Below, piece by piece: positions 24,457-33,062 of a stretch of 64,000 nt of DNA (position 1 is the first letter of the stretch; each line of letters begins with the position of its first letter). The position numbers and the translations under genes are program-made. Under the pieces are notes generated by a model. The model did no database searches. It saw only the letters and a list, made by a program, of their open reading frames with translations, and was not told where the DNA came from. The DNA comes from JACMLC01 sp963720235 (GTDB lineage Bacteria; Acidobacteriota; Blastocatellia; Pyrinomonadales; Pyrinomonadaceae): NCBI GenBank assembly GCA_963720235.1, contig OY970389.1, positions 248,001-312,000 of the forward strand. The letters run 5' to 3'.

Positions 24457-25434
24457 CTATTCCAAAGCTTTGAGCAAATCAGTCAACTCTTGTGGAAGCG
24501 GAGCACGAAACTTTAGCTTCTCGCCCGTGCGCGGATGATGAAAGCCAAGCTGTTCGGCGTGTAGAAAGATGCGGCCAAGTTTGGCGACTGCCGCGCGCAC
24601 GCGCACATCCGGTATCGTCTTATCGCGTCCGCCGCCGTATGTCTCGTCGCCTACGACAGGGTGCTTGAGCCATTGCAGGTGAACGCGGATTTGATGCGTG
24701 CGCCCGCTCTTGATTTCTACATCAAGGAGCGTGAAGCGTTCAAAGCTTCGGCGCGTGCGATAGAGAGAAAGGGCCGGGCGGCCTCCGCGCACAACGGCCA
24801 TGCGCGTCCTGTGTCGCGCATCACGCGCAATCGGTTGCTCAATGCGCCCCGCGTCTTCCTTCACTACGCCATGCACGAGCGCGACGTAAGATTTAAAAAC
24901 CTCGCGCGTGCGAAATTGTTCCGAGAGCTTCTCATGCGCCTCTTCGGTTTTGGCGACGACGATGAGGCCGGACGTGTCTTTGTCCAAACGATGCACGATG
25001 CCGGGGCGCATCTGGCCTGCGCGGCTTGAGAGTTTCTGGAAATGAAAGGCGAGCGCGTTTGCCAGCGTGCCGGACGCGATGCCTGCGCCGGGATGGACGA
25101 CTAATCCAGCGGGCTTATTAACGACGACTAGCTCTTCATCCTCATAAATAATTTCAAGCGGAATTGGCTCAGGCGTAAACGCTTCGACAGGAGACGTATT
25201 TAACTCGACATCTATGACATCGCCCGCGCGCAGTTTATAAGAAGACTTTACGACGCGACCATTGACGAGCACATCTCCGTCTTCGATGAGACGCTGTATG
25301 CGTGCGCGGCTCCAATCAGGAATCTGCGCGGCGAGGTGCGCGTCAAGCCGCGCAGCCGCATCATCCTCCGAGGCGCGCAGCATGAGCGTCTCCTGCTCCG
25401 GCAAATCGGCGTCTATGCTCTGGCCTTCTTCCAT
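24457..25434 (-). CDS. rluD: RluD-family 23S rRNA pseudouridine synthase
   Basis: A 325-residue enzyme that converts uridine to pseudouridine in rRNA. An N-terminal S4 RNA-binding domain (ARLDAHLA..IPDWSRARIQRLIEDG, about 25-85) precedes the catalytic domain. The motif IVHRLDKDTSGLIVVAKT (about 145-162) contains the catalytic Asp in HRLDKDTSG. GRTHQIRVHL is the second family signature. The length matches RluD/RluC. The ATG at 25434 is chosen over TTG 25437. The exact target uridines, and hence RluD rather than RluC, are not proven. It is followed, on the same strand, by nothing close; lgt lies upstream with a 65-base gap. Confidence 0.9.
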   Translation of the reverse strand: MEEGQSIDADLPEQETLMLRASEDDAAARLDAHLAAQIPDWSRARIQRLIEDGDVLVNGRVVKSSYKLRAGDVIDVELNTSPVEAFTPEPIPLEIIYEDEELVVVNKPAGLVVHPGAGIASGTLANALAFHFQKLSSRAGQMRPGIVHRLDKDTSGLIVVAKTEEAHEKLSEQFRTREVFKSYVALVHGVVKEDAGRIEQPIARDARHRTRMAVVRGGRPALSLYRTRRSFERFTLLDVEIKSGRTHQIRVHLQWLKHPVVGDETYGGGRDKTIPDVRVRAAVAKLGRIFLHAEQLGFHHPRTGEKLKFRAPLPQELTDLLKALE

Positions 25435-25499
25435 CAAATGAGATTTAAAGCGGAATGGGCAAAGCTATTTGAAAGCTTCAGCGTCCTCTGTGGTGAAAA

Positions 25500-26345
25500 T
25501 TAAATCTCAGCAGCGACGGAGGAGATTTTTTCCGTTTCCTGCGCGGCGGCCTTGCGCCTGCGTATGAAGTAGAAGACAAGCCCGCCGATGCCGAAGATGA
25601 TGCTAATCATCTGCGAGCTTGAAAGACCCGTCAGCGTCGTCAAACCCGCTATGTCGCCGCGCGGGTCGTCGCGGTAAAACTCTATGATAAAACGCCCCAC
25701 CGAATAGAGCATCGCGTAAGCGAGAAAGACCTGCCCGCTAAAACGCTTGCGCCTGTGCAGCCAGAGCAGAAAGAAGAAGAGCAATAGCGTCACGCCCGCT
25801 TCGTAAAGCTGCGTCGGATGCAGATGCAATGCCGCGCCGGTCGCATCTATAATCGGCACACCCGTCACCTCATGCCCTGCTTCCGTAAACTGTACGCCGC
25901 ACCACGCGTTGGTCGGCTTGCCCCAACAGCAGCCCGCGGAAAAACAACCAAGCCTGCCTATGCTCTGGCCCAGAGCCAGGCCGCACGCCCCTGCATCTGC
26001 AATCGGCCACCACGGCAAGCCATAGCGACGCACGCCCAGATAAACCGTCAGACTCGCGCCGAGCAAGCCGCCGTAATAGACTCCGCCGGAGCGCAGAAAA
26101 TCCAGCGAGATAAGATGCCATGGATTTTCTCTATAGACAGGCTCAGTCCAGAGCAGCAGCAACTTCGACCCGACAATCGCACCCAGAACCATCCACAAGC
26201 CCAAATCGTAAATCCGCTCGCGCGGCAACCCGTCTCGCGCCCCGACACGCGCCGTGACATAAATGCCCAGCATCAAGGCGCAAGCCAGCAACACGCCGTA
26301 TGTGTTAATCGGAAAATTGCCGAAACGATAAAGCTCTGGATACAT
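25500..26345 (-). CDS. lgt: Prolipoprotein diacylglyceryl transferase
   Basis: A 281-residue inner-membrane enzyme that transfers diacylglycerol from phosphatidylglycerol to the lipobox cysteine, the first step of lipoprotein maturation. Seven hydrophobic segments are visible. The N-terminal NTYGVLLACAL, the central LDFLRSGGVYYGGLLGA, and the Lgt signature GQSIGRLGCFSAGCCWGKPT (about 125-145) are all present, with HPTQLYEAG following. Lipoprotein substrates in the window include 29283-30581 and 39729-40985. The C-terminal tail is charged and cytoplasmic. ATG 26345 gives MYPELYRFG, the usual form. High confidence. Confidence 0.96.
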   Translation of the reverse strand: MYPELYRFGNFPINTYGVLLACALMLGIYVTARVGARDGLPRERIYDLGLWMVLGAIVGSKLLLLWTEPVYRENPWHLISLDFLRSGGVYYGGLLGASLTVYLGVRRYGLPWWPIADAGACGLALGQSIGRLGCFSAGCCWGKPTNAWCGVQFTEAGHEVTGVPIIDATGAALHLHPTQLYEAGVTLLLFFFLLWLHRRKRFSGQVFLAYAMLYSVGRFIIEFYRDDPRGDIAGLTTLTGLSSSQMISIIFGIGGLVFYFIRRRKAAAQETEKISSVAAEI

Positions 26346-26402
26346 AGCTCAATTAGATGCCGTTCTAGCCAAACTTGCTTCACATCTTAGCAGGACTGAA
26401 GG

Positions 26403-26530
26403 GCAAGGATGAAGGATGAAGGCGGAAGGATGAATGGCATGCTCTTCAAACTTAAAGCTTTAAAGTTGTAGCTTTCAATTTCAAATAGCACACTTTTCAT
26501 CCTTCATCCTTCCGCCTTCATCCTTGCTAT
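26403..26530. repeat. Inverted repeat of GGATGAAGG units (GGCATGCTCTTCA core)
   Basis: The left arm is built of AAGGATGAAGGCGGAAGGAT (26405 on) and the right of its rough complement, ending TTCCGCCTTCATCCTTGC near 26527. The arms shuffle the repeat units, so pairing is imperfect. The GGCATGCTCTTCA core matches 1700s. It lies between lgt and the cyclophilin gene and its right arm touches the end of the latter. Confidence 0.7.
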
Positions 26531-27009
26531 TCAACGGTTACTTTTTCCATTTTCACTTCACTGATGGGCCTGTCATTGCGGTCTCTTTCAGTAGTAGCGA
26601 TGGCATCAACGACATCCTGTCCTTCTGTGACGCGCCCGAATTTGGAATAGCTCGGCGGGAGCGGATAGTCCGTGTGCATGATAAAGAACTGCGAGCCGTT
26701 GGTGTTCGGCCCTGCGTTCGCCATCGCCACAGTGCCAGCCGTGTACGGGCCTTGATAGAGCGCGGACGAGCGATTTATCTCGTCATTAAATCTTCCGCCC
26801 CATGCGGATTCGCCGCCGCGCCCGGTCCCGGTCGGGTCGCCGCCCTGAATCATAAAGCCCTCTATGACACGGTGAAAAATCACGCCGTCGTAATAACCCT
26901 TCTCGGCCAGCTTGATAAAATTCTCAGTCGTCTTCGGGGCTTCGTCTTCCAAAAGCTCGAAACGAATCGTCCCCTTGTTGGTCTGTATTACTGCTGTGCG
27001 GTTTGCCAT
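26527..27009 (-). CDS. Cyclophilin-type peptidyl-prolyl cis-trans isomerase
   Basis: A 160-residue single-domain cyclophilin that catalyses proline isomerisation during protein folding. The active-site signatures FHRVIEGFMIQGGDPTGTG (about 46-64) and NTNGSQFFI (about 104-112) are intact. No signal peptide is seen, so it is cytoplasmic, like PpiB. ATG 27009 has AAGGAG seven bases upstream. Its start lies 22 bases inside the 3' end of the upstream HAD phosphatase gene, so the two are translationally coupled. Function and family are certain; the gene symbol is left open. Confidence 0.94.
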   Translation of the reverse strand: MANRTAVIQTNKGTIRFELLEDEAPKTTENFIKLAEKGYYDGVIFHRVIEGFMIQGGDPTGTGRGGESAWGGRFNDEINRSSALYQGPYTAGTVAMANAGPNTNGSQFFIMHTDYPLPPSYSKFGRVTEGQDVVDAIATTERDRNDRPISEVKMEKVTVE

Positions 27010-27878
27010 CTGTCGTCTCCTTCTAAAATAAATTTTTCGATTGCAACAGCCACGCCGTCTTCATCATTAGTCGCCGTCACATGAAAATCTACAATCTCGC
27101 GCAGGGCTGCATCTGCGTTGCCCATCAGGATGCCTGTGCCTGCGTAGTGCAGCATCTCCAAATCGTTGAAATTATCGCCGACAGCCATCACCTCTTCTCT
27201 GGTGAAACCGTACTCGCGCGCGGCTGCATCCACGCCCACGCCCTTCGATGCTTCCGGGTTCAGTATGTCGAGCAGCGTAAAATCCTGTCGCGGATATTCC
27301 GTGCTCAAGATTCTGATGGCATCTCCAATCTCCGCCGCCAATCTTTCGCGCAAGCTCTTCATTGTCGCGCACTGGCCTGAGAAAGAGATATGCACCGGCG
27401 CATGGTCAAGATATTCTTCGAGCGACGGCACACGCCGCACAGCCTCTACAGCCTCTTCGCCATGTATCCGGCGCGACCATGCGATGTACTTCGCTAAAGC
27501 ATGATTGCCTTCGCTGATGTGGTCATAAATCAGCAAGCCCTTTCCCTCAGGGTCGTCGCTGACCATCGCATCCATGCTCTCTGCGCGCCCGACGCGCAGG
27601 ACTTCGCGCGCGGCTTCTAACGGAAGCAGAGTGGCGTTCACAGTCTCAAGCGTGCGCGCGTGTTTGGTCAGCGCGCCGTTGTGCGAGATGACAGGCACAT
27701 CCAATCCCAATTCCAGAGCGAGCGGTCTTGCATCACGAAAGCGGCGGCCCGTAACGACGGCGACACGCACGCCCCCCGCACGCGCCAACGCAATCGCGCG
27801 GCGGTTGCGCTCGGACAATTCTCCACGCGAATTGAGCAGCGTTCCATCCACATCGAGGGCCAGCAGGCGTATCGGCAT
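26988..27878 (-). CDS. Cof-type HAD-IIB family phosphatase
   Basis: A 296-residue HAD hydrolase. The N-terminal motif I is ALDVDGTLLNS, with nucleophile Asp 8 and general acid Asp 10. Motif II is AVVTGRRF (about 43). The Cof-type cap lies between, and GDNFNDLEML (about 234) is motif IV; it also has the conserved Lys of motif III in ASKGVGV. Such enzymes dephosphorylate sugar phosphates, FMN or pyridoxal phosphate; the substrate is not evident. ATG 27878 is chosen because the HAD core begins at once; the longer reading from 27911 adds residues from an intergenic repeat. It overlaps the cyclophilin gene. Confidence 0.88.
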   Translation of the reverse strand: MPIRLLALDVDGTLLNSRGELSERNRRAIALARAGGVRVAVVTGRRFRDARPLALELGLDVPVISHNGALTKHARTLETVNATLLPLEAAREVLRVGRAESMDAMVSDDPEGKGLLIYDHISEGNHALAKYIAWSRRIHGEEAVEAVRRVPSLEEYLDHAPVHISFSGQCATMKSLRERLAAEIGDAIRILSTEYPRQDFTLLDILNPEASKGVGVDAAAREYGFTREEVMAVGDNFNDLEMLHYAGTGILMGNADAALREIVDFHVTATNDEDGVAVAIEKFILEGDDRWQTAQQ

Positions 27879-28040
27879 AAGTTCAGTGACAAGTGATAAG
27901 TTTAAAGACAAAGCTATATTAACTTGTCACCTCTCGCCTGTCACTTGCGACTGCCGGATGAATGCTCCACCTGACGGAAAACGGTAGTAAGCGGTATCAT
28001 GCTTTTCAGAAAACTTGCCGAAAGGAAAGCTGTTAAAGCT

Positions 28041-29210
28041 ATGCATGTCACGCATCTGGAATGCGCCGCGTGTGGTCTCAAGCACGAGGCACGACGCTTG
28101 CACAATCTTTGCACGGAATGTGGAAAGCCACTGCTCGTGCGCTACGATTTAGAGCGCGCGGGCGATAGTTTGACAAAAGAATCTTTGAGCGCGCGCCGCG
28201 CAGACCTGTGGCGATACAGAGAAGTTTTGCCAGTCGAAAGCGAAGAGAACATCATCTCGCTCGGCGAAGGCTGGACGCCGCTTCTTGATGCGCCGCGTCT
28301 GGCCCAAAAGCTTGGGATGAAGGCGGGCATGCTTCTCATCAAAGACGAGTCGCAGAATCCTACGCAGAGCTTTAAGGCGCGCGGGATGTCGGCGGCGGTT
28401 TCAATGGCGAAAGAGCTTGGCGCACAAAAATTGGCTGTGCCGTCCGCAGGGAATGCTGCTGGCGCACTCGCAGCTTACGCCGCACGCGCAGGACTCGAAA
28501 CGCACATCTTCATGCCGCGCGATACGCCGCGCGCCAACATCGTCGAATGTGAACAGACGGGAGCGCATGTGACTTTGATGGATGGTCTCATCACGGACTG
28601 CGGCGCGGAAGTCGGGCGGCGCAAAGAGCTTGAAGGCTGGTTTGATGTCTCGACCTTGAAAGAGCCTTATCGCATCGAGGGCAAGAAGACGCTCGGCTAT
28701 GAACTGGCCGAACAGCTTGATTGGACTTTGCCGGATATCATCATCTATCCGACAGGCGGCGGGACTGGATTGATTGGGATGTGGAAAGCCTTTGATGAGA
28801 TGGAAGCTTTGGGATGGATTGGCCCACAGAGGCCGCGCATGGTGACTGTGCAATCGAGCGGATGCGCGCCGATTGTTCGAGCCTTTGCGGAAGGGAAGCG
28901 ATTCGCGGATGAATTTCCAGATGCAGCGACAGTCGCTTCCGGCCTGCGCGTGCCGCGCGCCATCGGAGACTTTCTGATTCTGAATGCCCTGCGCGCTTCG
29001 GGCGGCACGGCCATCGCGGTCACTGATGAGGAATTGCTCAGAGCAGTCTCAGAGATAGGCGCGAGTGAAGGCTTGTTTGCCGCGCCGGAAGGAGCAGCAT
29101 GTCTGCCCGCTTTGAGAAAATTGCTGGAAGCAGGTGAAGTTGGAAAAGACGAGCGCGTCGTACTCTTCAACACAGGCGCGGGCGTCAAATATCTTGAGAG
29201 CTTTGCATAG
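28041..29210 (+). CDS. thrC: Threonine synthase
   Basis: A 389-residue PLP enzyme that converts O-phosphohomoserine to threonine in the cytoplasm. An N-terminal zinc-ribbon-like segment (ECAACGLKH...LCTECGK, about 6-34) precedes the fold type II core. The PLP Lys is in NPTQSFKARG (about 115), and the phosphate-binding glycine loop is TGGGTGL. The extended N-terminal ribbon and the length match bacterial class threonine synthases. ATG 28041 is chosen; ATG 27999 would add 14 residues. Pyrophosphate or homoserine genes are not adjacent. Related PLP enzymes with this ribbon, such as cysteate synthase, are a less likely reading. Confidence 0.85.
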   Translation: MHVTHLECAACGLKHEARRLHNLCTECGKPLLVRYDLERAGDSLTKESLSARRADLWRYREVLPVESEENIISLGEGWTPLLDAPRLAQKLGMKAGMLLIKDESQNPTQSFKARGMSAAVSMAKELGAQKLAVPSAGNAAGALAAYAARAGLETHIFMPRDTPRANIVECEQTGAHVTLMDGLITDCGAEVGRRKELEGWFDVSTLKEPYRIEGKKTLGYELAEQLDWTLPDIIIYPTGGGTGLIGMWKAFDEMEALGWIGPQRPRMVTVQSSGCAPIVRAFAEGKRFADEFPDAATVASGLRVPRAIGDFLILNALRASGGTAIAVTDEELLRAVSEIGASEGLFAAPEGAACLPALRKLLEAGEVGKDERVVLFNTGAGVKYLESFA

Positions 29211-29282
29211 CAATGTTGGATGACGAATGTGAAGCTCATAAAACTTTTCGTTTTTGAATCTTTCGGATGGAGAAATCGTCGG

Positions 29283-30581
29283 ATGAGATACGTAAGACTT
29301 GCGCTATTGCTCCTGACAGCATGCCTCGCATCTTTCAACGCTCCGGGCCAGCAAACTCAGAGCGCACAGACAGGCGATAAGCTGAACGCCTCTGACCGCG
29401 CGCGTTTTGAAAAGTTGCGCGATGAAGGATTCGCAGCTCTTTATAATCTCGATTATGAAGGCGCGCGAAAGAGATTCAAGGAAATTGAATCAGCTTTCCC
29501 AACTCATCCGGCGGGGCCGCAATTCCTTGCGGCGACGCTGTGGGCAGAGACTTTGAACGAGTCAAGGAGACTTCAGGCATCGCTCTATAACTCCGAATCA
29601 TTTTTCAAGGCGGCGGAGGACAAGCCGAATCCGAAAGTGGTCGAGCAATTCCGCGCGCTGACCAGACAGGCGACGCAACTTGCCAGAGCGCGGCTCAAGC
29701 AAGACAAGCAAGACATCGAAGCTCTGTATTTTTTAGGCGCAACCGAAGGCTTGAAGGCTGCGTTTGCAACCGCCGTCGAGCGTCGTTTCATGGCCGCGCT
29801 CGGCGACGGCTCAAGCAGCGTTGACCGTCATCGTGATGTCATCAAGCTCGATCCGAATTTTCATGACGCGGAATTGACGATAGGGCTTTACGAGTACATC
29901 GTCGGCGGGCTGCCTCTGCCAGTCAAAATCGTGGCGAGCATCACCGGAGCGCGCGGCTCAAAGAAGAAAGGTTTGCAGACGCTTGAGCGTGTCGCTAAAG
30001 AAGGGCGTTGGGCCAGAGATGATGCGAAGGCTCTGCTGATTGTGCTCTATAAACGCGAGAAGCGATACGCGGACGCACTCGCCATCTCACGCGAATTGAG
30101 CGAGCGTTATCCGCGCAACTATCTCTTTAAGCTCGAAGCGGCGGACGCGCTCGTGACGCAGGCTGCGCTTGAGCGTGAAGCCAATCATGCACAGGCTGCG
30201 ACGGGCGCGGAGCGAGAGGCTTTCGCCATCTTCGATTCTTTGCTCAAAGACCGCGCGACGCGCGACACTGCCGCGCGTTCGCTCGACCTGATTCATTATC
30301 GTTACGGCGAAGCTCTGTTTGTCGCAGGAGAAACTGAGCGCGCGGCGAAAGAATTTCTCTCAGCCGCCACAGCGCAGGGAGCAGAGCAAACCTTAACGAC
30401 AATGGCGCGCCTGCATGCCGCGAGAGCTTACGACCTCGCTGGCAAACGCAACGAAGCTCTGGCCCAATACAAACTCGTCCTCACGCGCCCGGATGTCTAT
30501 GGCTCTCACGATGACGCGAAGCAGGGTTTGCGCGAGCCGTACAAGATGAAAGCAAAAGGGCAAGGCAAGCAAGAGGAATGA
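29283..30581 (+). CDS. TPR-containing lipoprotein
   Basis: A 432-residue exported lipoprotein. The signal segment MRYVRLALLLLTACLAS has a lipobox LTAC at about residues 11-14, so the Cys would be lipidated by Lgt. TPR-like helical repeats follow (for example YEGARKRFKEIESAFPTHP, VDRHRDVIKLDPNFHDAELT, and DALAISRELSERYPRNYLFK). It probably acts as a periplasmic or outer-membrane-anchored protein-binding scaffold. I chose ATG 29283, with GGAG ten bases upstream; ATG 29220 would bury the signal peptide. It follows thrC by about 70 bases. The C-terminal end is Lys-rich. Confidence 0.8.
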   Translation: MRYVRLALLLLTACLASFNAPGQQTQSAQTGDKLNASDRARFEKLRDEGFAALYNLDYEGARKRFKEIESAFPTHPAGPQFLAATLWAETLNESRRLQASLYNSESFFKAAEDKPNPKVVEQFRALTRQATQLARARLKQDKQDIEALYFLGATEGLKAAFATAVERRFMAALGDGSSSVDRHRDVIKLDPNFHDAELTIGLYEYIVGGLPLPVKIVASITGARGSKKKGLQTLERVAKEGRWARDDAKALLIVLYKREKRYADALAISRELSERYPRNYLFKLEAADALVTQAALEREANHAQAATGAEREAFAIFDSLLKDRATRDTAARSLDLIHYRYGEALFVAGETERAAKEFLSAATAQGAEQTLTTMARLHAARAYDLAGKRNEALAQYKLVLTRPDVYGSHDDAKQGLREPYKMKAKGQGKQEE

Positions 30582-30589
30582 GCGAACCA

Positions 30590-30690
30590 TTTCTTTGCGC
30601 TCTTTGCGAAACACTTTGCGTGCTTTGCGTTGAAAAAGCACTTAACCGCAAAGACCGCAAAGAAGAGAAGACGCAAAGAGCGCAAAGAGG
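30590..30690. repeat. Palindromic GCAAAG-type element, copy 5
   Basis: The left arm CTTTGCGCTCTTTGCG (about 30593-30608) pairs with CGCAAAGAGCGCAAAG (about 30673-30688); CTTTGCGTGCTTTGCGTT and CCGCAAAGACCGCAAAG form an inner set. It lies between the TPR lipoprotein gene and the alkaline-phosphatase-superfamily gene. Confidence 0.75.
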
Positions 30691-30737
30691 CTACTCTTTT
30701 CACATGTATGATAAGCAAAGGAAAATAAATATTTCGC

Positions 30738-32030
30738 ATGACGAGTAATCTTAAAAATTTTGGTGGAAACGGCGCGGGGCATACGCGCGCGCGCAGGCTC
30801 TTGCTGTGTCTCGACGGAGTGCCGCATGAAGTAATGAAGGCCGCGAAAGGGCGCGGGCTTTTCGATGCGTTTGGCGCGCCTTCAAAACTCCTCTCGCCGT
30901 TTCCGACGATGACGAACATCGCGCTCTCATGCATGCTCGACGCCTCTGCGCCGCTCGGTTACGAGAGCCTCTATTTTGACAAACAGGCGCGCGAGATGCG
31001 CGGCGGCGCACGCAAGTACATCGGACGCCGCACGCCTGACAAAATTCCTTCGTCATACATGGACAGGCTTGATTATCAAGAGCCTCTCGCCTTCGAGTTT
31101 CTGGTTTACGTCGCGCCCGAAACAGTCTGGCGCGCGGACATGCAGCGTTTCCGCGAACGCTTTCGCGCCGCGCCGCAGGACAGAGACTATTTCGCTTTCC
31201 TGAAAGGCACGGATGGCCTCCTGCACATACGCGGGCGACACAGGCTCGATGCCGCGCTCGAATCGCTGGATAAAATTCTGACCGAGATACAAGAGTGGTG
31301 CGGCGATGAGACGGAGATTGTGCTCTTCTCGGATCACGGGATGAATTTAGAAGAGAACAGGCGCGTGCATCTACAGACGCATCTCTTACGTTACGGCTAC
31401 AGCGTGACCGATTATCTTGGTAAAAGAGCGCGGCACAGTGTCGCAGTCCCTGCCTTTGGCCTGTGCGGTTACGCCGCGCTTTATTGTGGCAGCGAAGAGG
31501 ATGCGCCTGCTCTTGCAGATGTGCTGGTCGCGCTCGAAGGCGTGGACTTCGCCGTGCATCTTGAAGGAACGGAAGCGGCTGTCATTGTCAAAGGAGAGCG
31601 CGGCGCGGCGCGCATCAGTCGGCGCGGAGATGAGCGCAGCACGCTCTATCGTTATGAACAACTCACAGGCGACCCGTTGCAACTCGCGCCTGTCGTGCGC
31701 TCTCTGACAGAAGAAAATTTATTGGACCAGAATGGCTTTGCGACGGACGATGCCTGGTATGCGCGCACAGCCGGGCATATCTACCCGGACGCGCTTGCAA
31801 ATATTTACGACTCACTCCACGCGCCGCGCGTCGGCCACACTGCGGACGTGCTCGTCAGTTTGAAGGACGGCTACTATTACGGCGCATCCCTCTTTAGCCG
31901 CTTTGTGCGCCTCGCGGCCACACACGGCAATGCCCTCTCAGCCAGCACCAACGCCTTCTTGATGAGCACGCGCCGCACTTTCCCCGCACACGTGCGCGCG
32001 CATGATGCGAGACCTTATCTTTTAGGATGA
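30738..32030 (+). CDS. Alkaline phosphatase superfamily protein
   Basis: A 430-residue soluble protein with the metal-binding signatures of the alkaline phosphatase/phosphodiesterase superfamily: LLLCLDGVPHEVM (the first Asp), SPFPTMTNIALSCML with the Thr nucleophile position in PTMTN, and VLFSDHGMN near residue 200 with the Asp-His pair. No signal peptide is seen, so it would be cytoplasmic or lack a recognisable leader. Substrate specificity, whether nucleotide, lipid headgroup or glycan phosphoester, is not clear. ATG 30738. It stands ahead of the ABC ATPase and glycan genes and may belong to the same functional group, though a repeat element separates it. Confidence 0.8.
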   Translation: MTSNLKNFGGNGAGHTRARRLLLCLDGVPHEVMKAAKGRGLFDAFGAPSKLLSPFPTMTNIALSCMLDASAPLGYESLYFDKQAREMRGGARKYIGRRTPDKIPSSYMDRLDYQEPLAFEFLVYVAPETVWRADMQRFRERFRAAPQDRDYFAFLKGTDGLLHIRGRHRLDAALESLDKILTEIQEWCGDETEIVLFSDHGMNLEENRRVHLQTHLLRYGYSVTDYLGKRARHSVAVPAFGLCGYAALYCGSEEDAPALADVLVALEGVDFAVHLEGTEAAVIVKGERGAARISRRGDERSTLYRYEQLTGDPLQLAPVVRSLTEENLLDQNGFATDDAWYARTAGHIYPDALANIYDSLHAPRVGHTADVLVSLKDGYYYGASLFSRFVRLAATHGNALSASTNAFLMSTRRTFPAHVRAHDARPYLLG

Positions 32031-32047
32031 ATGCAAACGAAAGAACC

Positions 32048-32152
32048 TCCCGCAAAGGCGCAAAGGCGCAAAGAAAGACATCAAGAAAGCATTCAAGATA
32101 AAGAGCCGTTCAACTCTTTGCGTCTTCTTTGCGCCTTTGCGCCTTTGCGGGA
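32048..32152. repeat. Palindromic GCAAAG-type element, copy 6
   Basis: Perfect 28-base arms: TCCCGCAAAGGCGCAAAGGC at 32048 on, and the complement ending at 32152. The interior, with AAAGCATTCAAGATAAAG and TTCAACTCTTTGCG, matches the core of copies near 2108, 54475 and 61545. It lies between the alkaline-phosphatase-like gene and the ABC ATPase gene. Confidence 0.88.
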
Positions 32153-32206
32153 AACTGTCTTTTTCAACTTGACGTTGAGCATTTGCTACGCGTACAAGTC
32201 AGAGGC

Positions 32207-33034
32207 ATGATTGATGCTCACGCGCCGCACGAAACTCTCCTCACGCCTGCTGTCGAGACGCAGAATCTTGTGCGGCGATTCGGAGATTTCACGGCGGTTG
32301 ATAACATTAGCCTGCGCGTGCGGCGCGGGCAGTTCTTCGGCTTTCTAGGCCCGAACGGTGCGGGCAAATCCACTACCATCAAGATGCTCACGGGCCTGCT
32401 CAAGCAGACGAGCGGCGAGATTCGCGTGCTTGGCCGCGACCTCAACCGCGAGCCGCTCGAAGTCAAACAGCGCATCGGCGTCGTGCCTGAGGACTTAAAT
32501 CTCTTCGAGCGATTGACAGGAGCGGAGATGCTCACCTTCACCGGTCGCATGTACGGGCTTCAGCCGCAGGAGATTCGAGAACGCACAGGAGAACTGCTCT
32601 CTCTGATGGAGCTTGACGACGAGCCGAAAAAGCTTGTCATCGAATACTCGCACGGCATGAAGAAAAAACTCTCACTCGCCTGCGCGCTCATCCATCGCCC
32701 CGAAATACTTTTTCTCGACGAGCCCTTTGAAGGCATTGATGCCATAGCCTCGCGCACACTCAAAGACCTGCTCTCACGCCTCACAGCGCGCGGCCTGACA
32801 GTCTTTCTCACTTCGCACGTCCTTGAGATTGTCGAACGCCTCTGCACCGACATCGCAATCATCCACGAAGGCCGTCTCGTCGCCTCAGGCTCGCTCAATG
32901 AATTGAAGCAAGGCATCACTGTCGAAGACAACGGCCAACAAGCATCCGGCCCGCTCTCGCTCGAAGACTATTTCATCAAAGTCATCGGCGGCACGCACAA
33001 GACGGGCGACGATGTCTTAGAATGGCTGGCTTGA
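32207..33034 (+). CDS. ABC transporter ATP-binding protein
   Basis: A 275-residue ABC ATPase. Walker A is GPNGAGKSTT (about 50), the signature is SHGMKKKLSLA, Walker B is ILFLDEPFEG, and the H-loop is LTSHVLE. The fold is the CcmA/DrrA-like exporter type, driving efflux of a polyketide, lipid or polysaccharide with an unlinked permease. No membrane partner gene is adjacent, which is unusual; the next gene downstream, 28 bases on, is a polysaccharide deacetylase. ATG 32207 is chosen because an upstream reading from 32129 begins within the repeat element. The ribosome site is weak. The C-terminal tail past about 240 is variable. Confidence 0.88.
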   Translation: MIDAHAPHETLLTPAVETQNLVRRFGDFTAVDNISLRVRRGQFFGFLGPNGAGKSTTIKMLTGLLKQTSGEIRVLGRDLNREPLEVKQRIGVVPEDLNLFERLTGAEMLTFTGRMYGLQPQEIRERTGELLSLMELDDEPKKLVIEYSHGMKKKLSLACALIHRPEILFLDEPFEGIDAIASRTLKDLLSRLTARGLTVFLTSHVLEIVERLCTDIAIIHEGRLVASGSLNELKQGITVEDNGQQASGPLSLEDYFIKVIGGTHKTGDDVLEWLA

Positions 33035-33062
33035 TTCGCAGAGTTCTGATAGTAAATCTTTT

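Noticed and set aside
27884..27960. Inverted repeat between HAD and threonine synthase genes as a functional element
   Set aside because: The arms AGTGACAAGTGATAAGTT and AACTTGTCACC are interrupted and only partly paired, too weak to list as a feature.
32129..32206. Upstream start of the ABC ATPase reading into the repeat (MRLCAFAG)
   Set aside because: The same MRLCAFAG translation appears at other copies of the hairpin element, so it is the repeat and not protein.
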